Positions 24,701 through 36,188 of a stretch of DNA of 64,000 bases are shown here, piece by piece. The stretch is from Flavisolibacter longurius. Its GTDB lineage: Bacteria; Bacteroidota; Bacteroidia; Chitinophagales; Chitinophagaceae. The position numbers and the translations under genes were made by a program. How positions within the stretch are numbered: the stretch's first letter is position 1; each line of letters begins with the position of its first letter. Location of the stretch: positions 55,452 through 119,451 of the forward strand of contig JACJGO010000020.1 of NCBI GenBank assembly GCA_014163555.1, written 5' to 3'. The notes beneath the pieces are model-generated. The model did not search any database. It saw nothing but the letters and a program-made list of their open reading frames with translations, and was not told where the DNA came from.

Positions 24701-27700
24701 ATGAAAAGCCTCTTGTTTAGTGTGTTGTGCTTAGTAGCAACCACCTGCCTGGCGCAAACCGACACCCTTACCCAACGCATTTTCCTGATCGGCGATGCCG
24801 GTGAAATATTTGCGGATGGACGTCACCCCGTTGTGGACTGGCTGCAGAAAAATGTGGACTGGAATGATGAGCGTAACAGCGCTGTGTACCTAGGCGATAA
24901 CATTTACCCGCTTGGCCTGCCCATGAAAGGCGAACAGGATTATGAAGGGGCCAAACAGATTATCGATTACCTGATGAAGCCATTCATAGGTAAAAAAGGA
25001 AAAGCGTTTTTTGTACCGGGCAACCACGATTGGGAAAATGGTAAACTGGGTGGCTGGCAGCGCATCCGCAACCAACATAATTACATCAACGGAAAAGGGC
25101 AGAATAATATTCAGTCCCTGCCAACCGAAGGTTGTCCCGGGCCGATTGCGGTTGATTTTAACGATCAGGTTGCTGTAGTTTTCATTGACAGCCAATGGTT
25201 CCTGTACATTCATGAAAAACCCGGATTGAGTTCCACCTGCAACAGCCGCACCGTGCAGGAATTTGCCACTGAATTGCAGGAAATTGTTGCCCAACACCAA
25301 AACCAGTTGCTGCTGATTGTAAATCACCATCCAATTTATTCTTTCGGGCCGCATGGCGGCGATTATACCTGGAAGGAACACCTTTTCCCACTAACCGCAA
25401 TTAATAAAAACCTCTGGATTCCGTTGCCGGTTCTGGGTTCCATTTACCCCATTGCCCGTGGTGTGTTTGGCAACCTACAGGATATTAAGCATCCCTTATA
25501 CCAAACAATGGCAGAAGTGCTGGAAGAAGCCATTCGTAAACACCCGAATGCGATTATTGCTTCGGGCCATGACCACAGCCTGCAATTTATTCAGCGGGTG
25601 ATTCAGCAGGACACCGTTTACCAGATTGTGAGCGGCTCGGGTGCTAAAATCAGCCGCATTCGGGAGAATAAGGAAGGAACCTTGGTTTTCCAGGACCAGA
25701 TGTATGGTTTTGTAACGCTGGAGGTGTACAAAAGCGGCCGGGCCGTTACCAAGTTTTATAATCTGAACAGCAAAGATCTTTCAGATAATACCTGGAGCCG
25801 GGACCTGGAATCGATCAAAGCACCGCCCACGGCCATTTCAAAAGACAGCATTCCATCCCTGCCCGATTCCATGAGCATTGCTGCCAATCCTACACTGGCA
25901 TCCACTGGAATACGCAATCTTTTTTTGGGAAAAAACTATCGTCCCGAATGGACAACACCGGTAACAGCCCCTGTATTGGATTTGGGAAAAGAATACGGTG
26001 GCCTGACGCCAACCAAACAAGGTGGGGGAAAGCAAACCCGTTCGTTAAGGGTGGCCGATTCCAAAGGAAAGGAATGGTCGCTTCGTACGGTTGAAAAGTT
26101 TCCGGAAGCGGCCATCCCGGCCGACCTGCGGCAAACCTTTGTGCAGGACCTGGTGAACCAGGGCATCTCCGCTTCGTATCCTTTTGGCGCCCTTTCGGTA
26201 GAACCCCTGGCCAGGGCTGCAGGGATTCCTTATCACCGCAAAAAACTCATTTACATCCCTGACGACCCGCGGCTGGGCCGCTTTCGGCCAACGTTTAAAA
26301 ATACCCTGGCAATTATGGAGGAGCGGGAGCCGGAAGGAATTACCAAGACCGACAACACTGATGAAGTGGTGTTGAAGCTGGAAAAGGACAATGACGATCA
26401 CATTGACCAGGTAGCCGTATTGAAAGCCCGTTTGCTGGATAATTTTTATATGGATTTCGACCGGCACGAAGGACAGTGGGACTGGGCAACACGGGATACC
26501 GGTAAGGGTAAGATTTATTTTCCCATTCCTAAAGACCAGGACCAGATATTCTTTGTAAACCAGGGCCTCATTCCATACTTTGTAAAACGTCCCTGGCTGG
26601 TACCGGAGCTGCAGGGATTTGAAAAAAAGGCCGGCAACATCAACACCTTCAACCGGCCTGCCCGCAACTTCGACCGTTTCTTCCTGAATGAGCTTGACCG
26701 GGGAGTCTGGAGTCAACAAATAGACACCTTCCTGAGCCGGATGACAGATGCGGTGATTGATGAAGCACTGCTACGACAGCCGCGGGAAGTGCGGGGATTT
26801 CACAGTGAAAAAATTACCAATACCCTGAAGGAGCGCCGGCAGCATTTCAAGGCCGACATGATGAAGTATTATGATTTTCTGACGGAGGAAGTGAATATTG
26901 TCGGCACCAACCAGCGGGAACTTTTTGTTATTGATAAACTGGAAGGCGGTAAAGTACACATCAAGGTAAACAAGATCGATACAAATGGTGCCATTGCTAC
27001 CCGTGTATATGAACGAACCTTTGATGAAAACGCCACCCGCCAGTTGATGATTTATGGCCTGGAAGGACGGGACAGTTTTGTGGTGCGGGGCGTTGCCAGC
27101 AGCATCAAAATGCGCATCATTGGTGGACCGGGCGATGACCATTTCCGCAACGAAAGCAATGAAGGGAAAAGGATCCGTGTGTACGATGTTAGCTTTGAAG
27201 AAAACAAGTTTGAAGGCAACCTTTCGGGCTTTCTTCAACACGTAAGTGGAAATCCTCGTAACAACGAATACAGCCGTATCTTTTATCGTTATGGATATGT
27301 AAAACCAGGACTTACGGCAGCGTTCAACATCGATGATGGTGTGTTCCTGGGTGGCCGCCTTGAAGTGCTCACGCATGGTTTTCGCAAAGAGCCTTTCAGC
27401 CAGCGGCACATTTTTAATGTGGGGCATGCCCTTCGTACCTCCTCCTACTTTTTTAACTATGCAGGTGATTTTACAAGGGCCATAGGGATCAATGACCTGC
27501 TGATCCGGGGTGACTTACGGGCACCCGTAAACGTAACCAACTTCTTCGGCATCGGGAATAACACCACCTATGACCGCGATCGAGGCGGACAACGGCTGCA
27601 GTATTACCGGGCACGCTATAACATCGGCAACCTTTCGGTTATGCTCCGGCGCCACCTGCAGTCGTGGATGCGGATTAGTTACGGGCCTACCTATCAATAT

Positions 27701-28357
27701 TTCCATATACACCGCGATGAAAATGCCGAGAAGTTTTTAGGCAAGGAACCGTTGCAGTTTGTGGATGAAAACACGCTGTATGAGCACAAGTCTTTCCTGG
27801 GCGGTGAGTTCCGATTGGACATCAACTCCAAGAACAGCGAAAACCTGCCAACCCGTGGATTTAAGATGGATGCAGGGGCCAAACAATTGTTCGGACTAAA
27901 TGCTTCGAGCAACCGGCTGACACAATTGTATTTTGACATGAGCATATTTGCTTCCTTTACACCGCGATCCATTGCGGTATATGCGGCAAGGCTGGGATGG
28001 GCCAAAAACCTGGGGGCTTACGATATTCCGCAGGCACAATACCTGAGCGGTACCGAAAACCTGCGGGGCTATCGTCGCAACCGATTTGCCGGCCGCGAGA
28101 TTTTGTACAATAACCTGGAGCTGCGCATCCGGCTGGCTGAATTCAGCACCTATCTATTTCCAGGCTCTTTGGGTGTGTTGTTCTTTAATGATGTGGGCCG
28201 TGTATGGGTAGATGAGGAACAGTCACGCCGCTGGCATCATGGTTATGGCGCCGGTATCTGGATTGCTCCCATCAAACGCTGGGTGGTAACGGCTTCTGTT
28301 GCCCGGTCAAGGGAAGAAAGCCTGCTGCCTTATGTGAGTGTTGGTTTCCGCTTCTAA
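24701..28357 (+). CDS. Metallophosphoesterase fused to a BamA/TamA-like outer membrane barrel
   Basis: 1218 residues from ATG 24701. The frame is open upstream, but this ATG gives a signal peptide ending TTCLAQ and sits 4 bp after the previous stop. Residues 25-390 are a calcineurin-like phosphoesterase with FLIGDAGE, YLGDNIYP, PGNHDWENG, VNHHPIYSFGPHGG and SGHDHSLQ, all metal ligands present. A middle region of about 350 residues follows. The last about 350 residues are a surface-antigen (Omp85-like) barrel with LSGTENLRGYRRNRF and a final VSVGFRF, the aromatic end expected for outer membrane insertion. The enzyme probably shows a phosphatase domain on one face of the outer membrane. Substrate unknown. 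Confidence 0.85.
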   Translation: MKSLLFSVLCLVATTCLAQTDTLTQRIFLIGDAGEIFADGRHPVVDWLQKNVDWNDERNSAVYLGDNIYPLGLPMKGEQDYEGAKQIIDYLMKPFIGKKGKAFFVPGNHDWENGKLGGWQRIRNQHNYINGKGQNNIQSLPTEGCPGPIAVDFNDQVAVVFIDSQWFLYIHEKPGLSSTCNSRTVQEFATELQEIVAQHQNQLLLIVNHHPIYSFGPHGGDYTWKEHLFPLTAINKNLWIPLPVLGSIYPIARGVFGNLQDIKHPLYQTMAEVLEEAIRKHPNAIIASGHDHSLQFIQRVIQQDTVYQIVSGSGAKISRIRENKEGTLVFQDQMYGFVTLEVYKSGRAVTKFYNLNSKDLSDNTWSRDLESIKAPPTAISKDSIPSLPDSMSIAANPTLASTGIRNLFLGKNYRPEWTTPVTAPVLDLGKEYGGLTPTKQGGGKQTRSLRVADSKGKEWSLRTVEKFPEAAIPADLRQTFVQDLVNQGISASYPFGALSVEPLARAAGIPYHRKKLIYIPDDPRLGRFRPTFKNTLAIMEEREPEGITKTDNTDEVVLKLEKDNDDHIDQVAVLKARLLDNFYMDFDRHEGQWDWATRDTGKGKIYFPIPKDQDQIFFVNQGLIPYFVKRPWLVPELQGFEKKAGNINTFNRPARNFDRFFLNELDRGVWSQQIDTFLSRMTDAVIDEALLRQPREVRGFHSEKITNTLKERRQHFKADMMKYYDFLTEEVNIVGTNQRELFVIDKLEGGKVHIKVNKIDTNGAIATRVYERTFDENATRQLMIYGLEGRDSFVVRGVASSIKMRIIGGPGDDHFRNESNEGKRIRVYDVSFEENKFEGNLSGFLQHVSGNPRNNEYSRIFYRYGYVKPGLTAAFNIDDGVFLGGRLEVLTHGFRKEPFSQRHIFNVGHALRTSSYFFNYAGDFTRAIGINDLLIRGDLRAPVNVTNFFGIGNNTTYDRDRGGQRLQYYRARYNIGNLSVMLRRHLQSWMRISYGPTYQYFHIHRDENAEKFLGKEPLQFVDENTLYEHKSFLGGEFRLDINSKNSENLPTRGFKMDAGAKQLFGLNASSNRLTQLYFDMSIFASFTPRSIAVYAARLGWAKNLGAYDIPQAQYLSGTENLRGYRRNRFAGREILYNNLELRIRLAEFSTYLFPGSLGVLFFNDVGRVWVDEEQSRRWHHGYGAGIWIAPIKRWVVTASVARSREESLLPYVSVGFRF

Positions 28358-28373
28358 ACAGCCTGATAAATGC

Positions 28374-28405
28374 AAAAAAAGGAGAGCCATGGCTCTCCTT
28401 TTTTT
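28374..28405 (+). terminator. Intrinsic terminator after the phosphoesterase-barrel gene
   Basis: The perfect palindrome GGAGAGCCATGGCTCTCC is flanked by seven A residues and seven T residues, 16 bp after the stop codon. It works in both directions. Confidence 0.9.
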
Positions 28406-28515
28406 GTACTTAAACAAAAGATAAAATTGACCGATTAGAGCTTTCATTTTAGTAGCTGGCACAATTTACGAGAGTAATAAGGCGACAGTGATTTCTTACC
28501 CATAAAAACAAACCT

Positions 28516-28959
28516 ATGCGCCAGCTATTTACCATTTCCGCATTTGCCTTATCGCTTTTATTTGTCTTCAGCAGTTGTTAAAAATCAGATGTTATCCGCG
28601 ATGAACGAAGCCTGGATGGAGTCTGGCGGGTCACCGATATTCGTTCGGACCGGGCCTATGATTTTGACGGTGATGGCCGTACCGAAACAGATATTTATGG
28701 CAGCTACACATCCTGCCAACAGGATATTGTTATTGACTTTATCAGCAATGGTTATGGCCGCATGCGGCAGGGCTGTAATGCCTACTGGGAAAACATTACC
28801 TGGAGTCTTTCCAACGGCAACCGGCAGTTGGATATTCAGTTACCAGACGACCAATTGAATCTTTCCATCTCCCAGTTTGACGAATATACCATCCGCGGCA
28901 TCGACCAGGTAATGCTTGACGGAAGAAGTTTTCAAATTACGTATACACTTCAACGGTAG
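28516..28959 (+). pseudogene. Secreted lipocalin-like lipoprotein gene broken by one in-frame TAA
   Basis: The ATG at 28516 opens a clean lipoprotein signal, ending LLFVFSSC at codon 21. Codon 22 is TAA (28579-28581), and the same frame then runs open for 125 codons to TAG at 28957, reading KSDVIRDERSLDGVWRVTDI and later YGSYTSCQQDIV. The mature part looks like a small lipocalin-like domain with a Cys pair. A change of AAA to TAA would explain it, since SSCKKSD is a typical mature start. No good start codon follows for over 170 bases. A sequencing error or stop read-through are alternatives. Confidence 0.75.
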
Positions 28960-28964
28960 TAACC

Positions 28965-29750
28965 CTATTCAAACGATTTGAGCCGATAGACTTGAAATGT
29001 GTAACTGGCTGTGCGGATGACGCCTTTGTCCAAACGATGCCAATACCCGAGTTGCGGTTCTTCCAAATTGCGCAACACATAAATGGATTGCGCCGGTGTA
29101 TAGCCTTCTACCAGTTTATACAAGGTCTCGCCGTTAGGTGTAGTGGCCATATCGGTAATGATCATGCAGTGCCCGGGACTGCCGGGTGTAAGCACCACTG
29201 TACCTATGGTAAAATCTTCTGTATTTTTTAGCTCTCTGGCCAGCGAGATGGTACTGGCATACGCAAACACAAGATCGAGATACTGGCGGAAATGGTTGCA
29301 AGTGAAAGAGGCCGGCTGCGTGTTTATAAACCGGACACGGTTGCCATCCTGTATGGGTCTGCTTCCTCGAACATAGGCATCAAATGAATAGGGCGTCCCG
29401 TCTGTAAACTGGAAGTGAATCTCCTGATAACGCTGCTGGCTAAATAGGTATTCGGCACGCAGCCGGATCAGGGCATCAGCACACTGCTGGAGATCACGCT
29501 TGCCCACATCATAAGAAAGAAGTGAAAACTTTTTTTCCTGGTCCGGAACGACCTGGCCTTTATAATCGATGATTGTGCCCTCTTGTACCGGCAGATGTTG
29601 CAGGAAATACGCCCAACTGCGGGTATCCGTAAGCGTTGCCCTTTGTATCAGAAAGGGTGGCGGCTCTGCCGGCGTGTCGGCTGGCAGCACCATCTCATTT
29701 TGACAAGCGAAAAAGAAAGCAGAAAATAGGAGCAACAACAGCTTTCGCAT
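28965..29750 (-). CDS. DUF4846 family lipoprotein
   Basis: 261 residues with a lipoprotein signal ending AFFFAC. The body has the DUF4846 hallmarks: LQQCADALIRLRAEYLFSQ, FQFTDGTPYSFDAYVRG, and TPGSPGHCMIITDMA, with a Cys-His region like that of papain-fold proteins, then EGYTPAQSIYVLRN near the end. The PGSPGH motif and following hydrophobic strand recall NlpC/P60-like folds, but no enzyme activity is established. Its 3' end is only 5 bp from the end of the convergent broken lipoprotein gene. Confidence 0.8.
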   Translation of the reverse strand: MRKLLLLLFSAFFFACQNEMVLPADTPAEPPPFLIQRATLTDTRSWAYFLQHLPVQEGTIIDYKGQVVPDQEKKFSLLSYDVGKRDLQQCADALIRLRAEYLFSQQRYQEIHFQFTDGTPYSFDAYVRGSRPIQDGNRVRFINTQPASFTCNHFRQYLDLVFAYASTISLARELKNTEDFTIGTVVLTPGSPGHCMIITDMATTPNGETLYKLVEGYTPAQSIYVLRNLEEPQLGYWHRLDKGVIRTASYTFQVYRLKSFE

Positions 29751-29818
29751 ACAGCGGTTTTTGCTGGGATGCGAAACGGCTTGCTTTCCATAAACCGCAT
29801 TTATTTAAGTAGAAGATT

Positions 29819-32194
29819 TCAGCGTTTTTGCAACTGCTCTTTTCCCAATTTCGTATAAGGTTCTTTTTGCGGCGTTTCGGTTTCAAACAAAACATCCACC
29901 CTTACGGCTTTCAGACCGCTGATGCCCTGGGTGTCTTCCAGGTCAAAATGCTCCAGGTTATCACCCAGCAGGCCTTCTGCTTGCAAAAATTCAATGTACT
30001 CGAGGTACTCCATAAGCTCTTTCTGCTGCGAGTACACCACCGCTATTTTGCCCGGTTGGGTTAACCGCTCTTCCGAATCGCGGATATGCACTTTGTCGAT
30101 ACGCTTTTTTATGATCTCGTACCGGATATTGTATGCCCCGTCCACGTCAAATTTGCGTTCTTTGCGGCGGAAAGAAATGGAAAGTGGAATGGAGTGTGCC
30201 AGAATCAGTTGTGTGGTTTGCAATGTAAGCGGCAACCGCTTTTCCATGCTATGTGTCAGGCGTGCTGCCTTGGTTAAAAACGAAAGTTGCCAGAGTTTTA
30301 AGTTGCGCACATAGATATCGCTGAAGGTGATATGCGGTGTCAGCGACTGACCAATATAGATGTTGAATTCAACACCATCGGTAATATAGCGTTCAAAGTA
30401 ATGCGGGTAAATTTCCTGCACAGCTTTTTGCTCCTGGTCGATAAAGCGGTCCAGCGCATCGTTGATGCGGGTAATGCTGTCCTCGTACTGCTTGCGGTGC
30501 TGGTAGATGATCTTGCGGCTTGAATCGAGAGCCTCAAAATAATCGTTGATCACTTTTTTCAGCTCCGGTTTCAGTTGCAGCAAATTCTGAAACACAGCAT
30601 CGAGGTGGATCTGCAAAAAATCATAGATCTGCATTTCATCATCCGACAACAGCGTATCCGATGCGGCATTGATGTATTTGTCAATCCGGAACTGCGTTTC
30701 TTTCAGGATAGGAAAGTCCACAACCTTGCAGGCTTTTTTCAGCACATCACCGGCCAGCGTTAGCTGCTCCAGCAGGTCCAGTTGAATGGCATTGCTTCTC
30801 TCTACGGAAGAATTGCGGACATCGATGGAACCGTACAGCGGGTAAACATCTTTAAAGGAAATGGCCGGCATTTTGGCCATATCCGAAGTTTGCCGGTGCT
30901 GCAGGTAATGAAAAGCCACCTCGGTAAACTTCCATTCCACGGCCGGCTGAATGGCGGTAAAATGTTCCTTGATGGTTTTATCGATCTGCATCTGCAGGCT
31001 TTCGTTTGTTTTTTTCAGTGCTAGTGTAAACAGTTCAATTGCCGGGGTAATCCGGGATACATGCTGGTACTGCAGTTTGCCTGCCTGTTCGCTTATGATT
31101 TCCAGCAAGCCAATCAGGCTCCCGTCTTCGCATTTGAGCGGACAAAGCAGCAAACTGTTGGCACCGAGGTTCAGGTAGATCTTCAGCAGCTCGTTGTGCC
31201 TTGTATTGTTTGCATTCAGGGTCTGGTGCAGGATGGGCTGGGTCGTATGTTGAAAAACTTCCTGGCACAGGTCACTGATCTCGTCCTTGCGGTGAAGAAC
31301 ATCATTGTTCTTAAACAACAAGCTGTTGCGGTAATGGGTTTCTGTATAGAGATAAAGATTGTTCTTTTTGAAAAACGGTGTGATGCCAATCTTCACGTTG
31401 CGCAGCCGGATCAGGCTTTGCACATGATGCTCCAGTTCGTCGTACACCTCTACGTTCGAAAAAGCATTGATATTCAGAAGGGCATTTTTGATTTCGTTGG
31501 TGATCTGCACCTGCGTTACATCAGCTACGTCAATTACTACCAGGCCCTGAAACTGGAAATTCTCCAGAGGCAACAATTCCCGCAGTTCATCAATTTCCAA
31601 AGTGCGGTAAGGCGAAAAACCAGCCGGTAGTTCAAAATCTTTGTTGATAGCCTGCACATCAACAAACTCCGCGTTCAGATTCAGCTCGTAGTAGGTTGTG
31701 AGATTGTTGTCCTCATCCGCAAACGCATGCACCGAGGTTGCTGTTAACGGCATAGACGCTCCGTACAGTTTGCGCAGAATAACGTTATAGGCCAGCGATA
31801 AACTGGCTTTTGTAATGTCAACCGTTGTTCGCCTGTCGGGAACATTGATAGTAGTTCCGCCTTTTAAAAAATAGCGTTTAAATCCCGGTGAGGAGTAAAT
31901 CGTTTCGGAACTAAACGGAAACGTAATGGCGTACATGCCCTGATTTGACGATATGGAGGGCGGAAAAATAGTAGCCAACAGGGCTTCTACCAAAGCTTCG
32001 TGCCGGTGCAGCAGCTCCGTATTTATGCTGGGCTGCAACAATTCGGGTTGCGTTTCTATTTCGGTTAAAAGGTCCTGGTAAAGCTTTTTGGCACCGGGTT
32101 TATCTTCATCAACCATTCGCCTGATCACAGTTACAAGGGGCAGAATGGACAAAACAGAATTAAAACCGGTGTATGTGTTTTCAACTGAAGTCAT
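29819..32194 (-). CDS. Large GAF-domain protein of unknown function
   Basis: 791 residues, no signal peptide and no membrane helix, so cytoplasmic. A GAF-like region lies about 255-395 (IRLRNVKIGITPFF, NSLLLCPLKCEDGSLIGLLEI), with a conserved block YGSIDVRNSSVERSNAIQ near 455 and helical segments between 470 and 640. The C-terminal 120 residues are beta-rich. I recognise it only as a Bacteroidota GAF protein; there is no kinase, cyclase or DNA-binding domain. It may bind a small ligand and act through protein contacts. It is monocistronic or runs on from upstream; endonuclease III lies 107 bp upstream on the same strand. Confidence 0.65.
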   Translation of the reverse strand: MTSVENTYTGFNSVLSILPLVTVIRRMVDEDKPGAKKLYQDLLTEIETQPELLQPSINTELLHRHEALVEALLATIFPPSISSNQGMYAITFPFSSETIYSSPGFKRYFLKGGTTINVPDRRTTVDITKASLSLAYNVILRKLYGASMPLTATSVHAFADEDNNLTTYYELNLNAEFVDVQAINKDFELPAGFSPYRTLEIDELRELLPLENFQFQGLVVIDVADVTQVQITNEIKNALLNINAFSNVEVYDELEHHVQSLIRLRNVKIGITPFFKKNNLYLYTETHYRNSLLFKNNDVLHRKDEISDLCQEVFQHTTQPILHQTLNANNTRHNELLKIYLNLGANSLLLCPLKCEDGSLIGLLEIISEQAGKLQYQHVSRITPAIELFTLALKKTNESLQMQIDKTIKEHFTAIQPAVEWKFTEVAFHYLQHRQTSDMAKMPAISFKDVYPLYGSIDVRNSSVERSNAIQLDLLEQLTLAGDVLKKACKVVDFPILKETQFRIDKYINAASDTLLSDDEMQIYDFLQIHLDAVFQNLLQLKPELKKVINDYFEALDSSRKIIYQHRKQYEDSITRINDALDRFIDQEQKAVQEIYPHYFERYITDGVEFNIYIGQSLTPHITFSDIYVRNLKLWQLSFLTKAARLTHSMEKRLPLTLQTTQLILAHSIPLSISFRRKERKFDVDGAYNIRYEIIKKRIDKVHIRDSEERLTQPGKIAVVYSQQKELMEYLEYIEFLQAEGLLGDNLEHFDLEDTQGISGLKAVRVDVLFETETPQKEPYTKLGKEQLQKR

Positions 32195-32301
32195 TTATCG
32201 GTACTGAAATTATACACCTATGTATTCAACCACTACGCCAAACTTGTTTTCTGCACGCAGAAGATGCCTAAAATAAGAAAGTTTTGACGCTAAAGGCCGG
32301 T

Positions 32302-32961
32302 TCAGGCAGTTTTAGCAGCTTTTGCAACGATGGTTTGGTAGTATTTACACACGGGACGCAGGCCACATTCCCCACATTTCGGGTTACGGGCTACACAAAT
32401 GTAGCGGCCATGCAGGATGAGCCAGTGATGAAAGATATAAACCAGGTCTTTCGGGATGAACTTGATGAGCTGCAGTTCGGTTTGAAGGGGATTTTTTGCA
32501 CCAACCGTAAGACCAATGCGGGCCGATACGCGGAAGACATGCGTATCTACAGCCATGTTCGGCTGTTTATCTACGACAGAAGTAATCACGTTTGCCGTTT
32601 TGCGACCCACCCCTGGCAACTGCACCAGTTCTTCTACTGTCATTGGGATTTCGCCGCCAAAACGCTCCGTCACCATCTGCGCCATACCAATCAGGTGGCG
32701 GCTTTTGTTGCCGGGAAACGAAATGCTGCGAATCAACTGGAACACGTCGTCGTATTCGGCCTTTGCCAGGGCAGGAATATCGGAGTATTGCTGGAAAAGG
32801 GCGGGAGTAACCATGTTCACCCGTTTGTCGGTGCATTGCGCCGAAAGAATAACAGCCACCAAAAGTTCATAGGTGGTGCTGTAATGGAGCTCTGTTTCAG
32901 CATCGGGCATTACTTGCTGAAAATAAGCCACACAGGCCTCAAATCGTTCTTTACGGGTCAT
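32302..32961 (-). CDS. nth: Endonuclease III
   Basis: 219 residues. It removes oxidised pyrimidines and cuts at the abasic site. Present are the helix-hairpin-helix LPGVGRKTANV with catalytic Lys121, the catalytic Asp139 in AVDTHVFRV, and the 4Fe-4S motif Cys189-X6-Cys196-X2-Cys199-X5-Cys205. All catalytic parts are intact. It is the second Fe-S base-excision glycosylase in this window, after mutY. Confidence 0.96.
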   Translation of the reverse strand: MTRKERFEACVAYFQQVMPDAETELHYSTTYELLVAVILSAQCTDKRVNMVTPALFQQYSDIPALAKAEYDDVFQLIRSISFPGNKSRHLIGMAQMVTERFGGEIPMTVEELVQLPGVGRKTANVITSVVDKQPNMAVDTHVFRVSARIGLTVGAKNPLQTELQLIKFIPKDLVYIFHHWLILHGRYICVARNPKCGECGLRPVCKYYQTIVAKAAKTA

Positions 32962-33064
32962 GTGACGCTAAGGTAAGCAGGGGAAGGGTTCAACGGACAA
33001 CGGGCAATGCGCCACGAATGTCTACTGCAGATCACAGCGATGGAAATTGTTCTGGAACTGTTTC

Positions 33065-33298
33065 TCAGGAGGTCTTTACCGTTTGCTGGGCGGCTGCGTA
33101 TTTTAAAACGGCCAGCACGGTTTCGGTGCGGGGAGAAACCTTAAGGTTGTTGAGGCGTTCCTGCGCAGCCTTCATAACAGCCAGCTTTTCCCGTAATGTC
33201 CAATCTTTTTGCAAGGCTTCTTCAATGGCGGCAGTTTGCTGCGTGGAGGTTTCTTTGTACAGATACAAGAGCAGATCCTCCGGCGTAAAATTGTGCAT
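33065..33298 (-). CDS. Small acidic helical protein, anti-sigma N-terminus-like
   Basis: 77 residues, no membrane segment. It begins TPEDLLLYLYKETS and is helical throughout, a pattern like the N-terminal domain of Bacteroidota anti-sigma factors (compare LLLYIDNELSA in the anti-sigma factor at 52715-53779), but without a membrane anchor. Function unknown. It lies between nth and the FtsB-like gene on the same strand. Confidence 0.55.
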   Translation of the reverse strand: MHNFTPEDLLLYLYKETSTQQTAAIEEALQKDWTLREKLAVMKAAQERLNNLKVSPRTETVLAVLKYAAAQQTVKTS

Positions 33299-33391
33299 AG
33301 GCTTTCCTTATAATCTAAGTGGTGAGCAGGTTTTGCTTATATGCTTCTTTAAACGCGGAAAGAAAATGCTTATTGTGCAGGGCCGCCGAAA

Positions 33392-33697
33392 TTACTTTTC
33401 TTCAGCCGGAACAATAATGTACAGGTCTTCGTTTTCCCGCTTCATGTGATACTTTTCCCGGGCAAACTTTTCTATCGCTGCAGCATCAGACTGAATATCT
33501 CTCGAGAACTTTTTACTTTCTTCAATCTTTTGGGAAAAATAGGCCTTGTTGTCTTCAATTTCAGCCAGTTCGCTACGTCGCTCCATCTGTGTGAACACGT
33601 CGTTTTTATCAAAAAAAAGCATCCACACGGCAAACACCGTTAGCGATAAAAAGTACTTGTTTCGCAGAAAGGAAGGAATGAAAGAAAGAAAGTTCAT
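33392..33697 (-). CDS. FtsB/DivIC family septum formation protein
   Basis: 101 residues: a short cytoplasmic start, one membrane helix (about 14-30), then a coiled coil (QMERRSELAEIEDNKAYFSQ) and a terminal FAREKYHMKRENEDLYIIVP typical of the septum formation initiator family. In the divisome such proteins link early and late components with FtsL and FtsQ. The gene lies next to enolase, the same eno-ftsB pairing known from Proteobacteria. Confidence 0.88.
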   Translation of the reverse strand: MNFLSFIPSFLRNKYFLSLTVFAVWMLFFDKNDVFTQMERRSELAEIEDNKAYFSQKIEESKKFSRDIQSDAAAIEKFAREKYHMKRENEDLYIIVPAEEK

Positions 33698-33699
33698 AT

Positions 33700-33826
33700 G
33701 AGATTAGATGACAGATGGTAGAAGTCTGATGACGGAGGTAAAACTATAAAAAAAGTTGACAGATAAAAAATAACGGATGACAGTAAATCATTCTAAACTG
33801 TCATCCGTCATCTGTCAACTATTTCT
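33700..33826. repeat. Quasi-palindromic word array D (3' end of enolase)
   Basis: GATGACAGATGGTAGAAG and GATGACGGAGG on the left, then a strong foldback: GTTGACAGAT with GGATGACAGT pairs with ACTGTCATCC and ATCTGTCAAC (33755-33819). The array ends one base from the enolase stop codon. Confidence 0.8.
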
Positions 33827-33827
33827 T

Positions 33828-36075
<2,248 letters not shown>

Positions 36076-36104
36076 AGCTCAAAGGTAATGTGGGGAGAAG
36101 AAGA

Positions 36105-36188
36105 TATGCGGATGTGCGAATATGCAGATGTGCGAATATTGATTTTCTTCATCCGCAAAGCCACATATCTACTCATCTGCATATCGGT
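36105..36188. repeat. Quasi-palindromic word array A2 (3' end of the small MFS partner)
   Basis: The left arm carries ATATGCGGATGTGCGAATAT and GCAGATGTGCGAATATTG. The right arm carries CATCCGCAAAGCCACATATC and TACTCATCTGCATATC. It shares its vocabulary with 3068-3177. The right arm overlaps the gene 36169-36402 and encodes its last residues (YADE) and stop. Confidence 0.75.

Noticed and set aside
26045..26719. Open frame on the minus strand within the phosphoesterase-barrel gene
   Set aside because: Fully antisense to a gene with clear motifs; composition looks like a codon shadow.
28544..28858. 104-residue plus frame in another phase over the broken lipoprotein
   Set aside because: It has no signal, no domain and odd composition. 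The frame with the lipobox and the 125-codon remainder is the real one.
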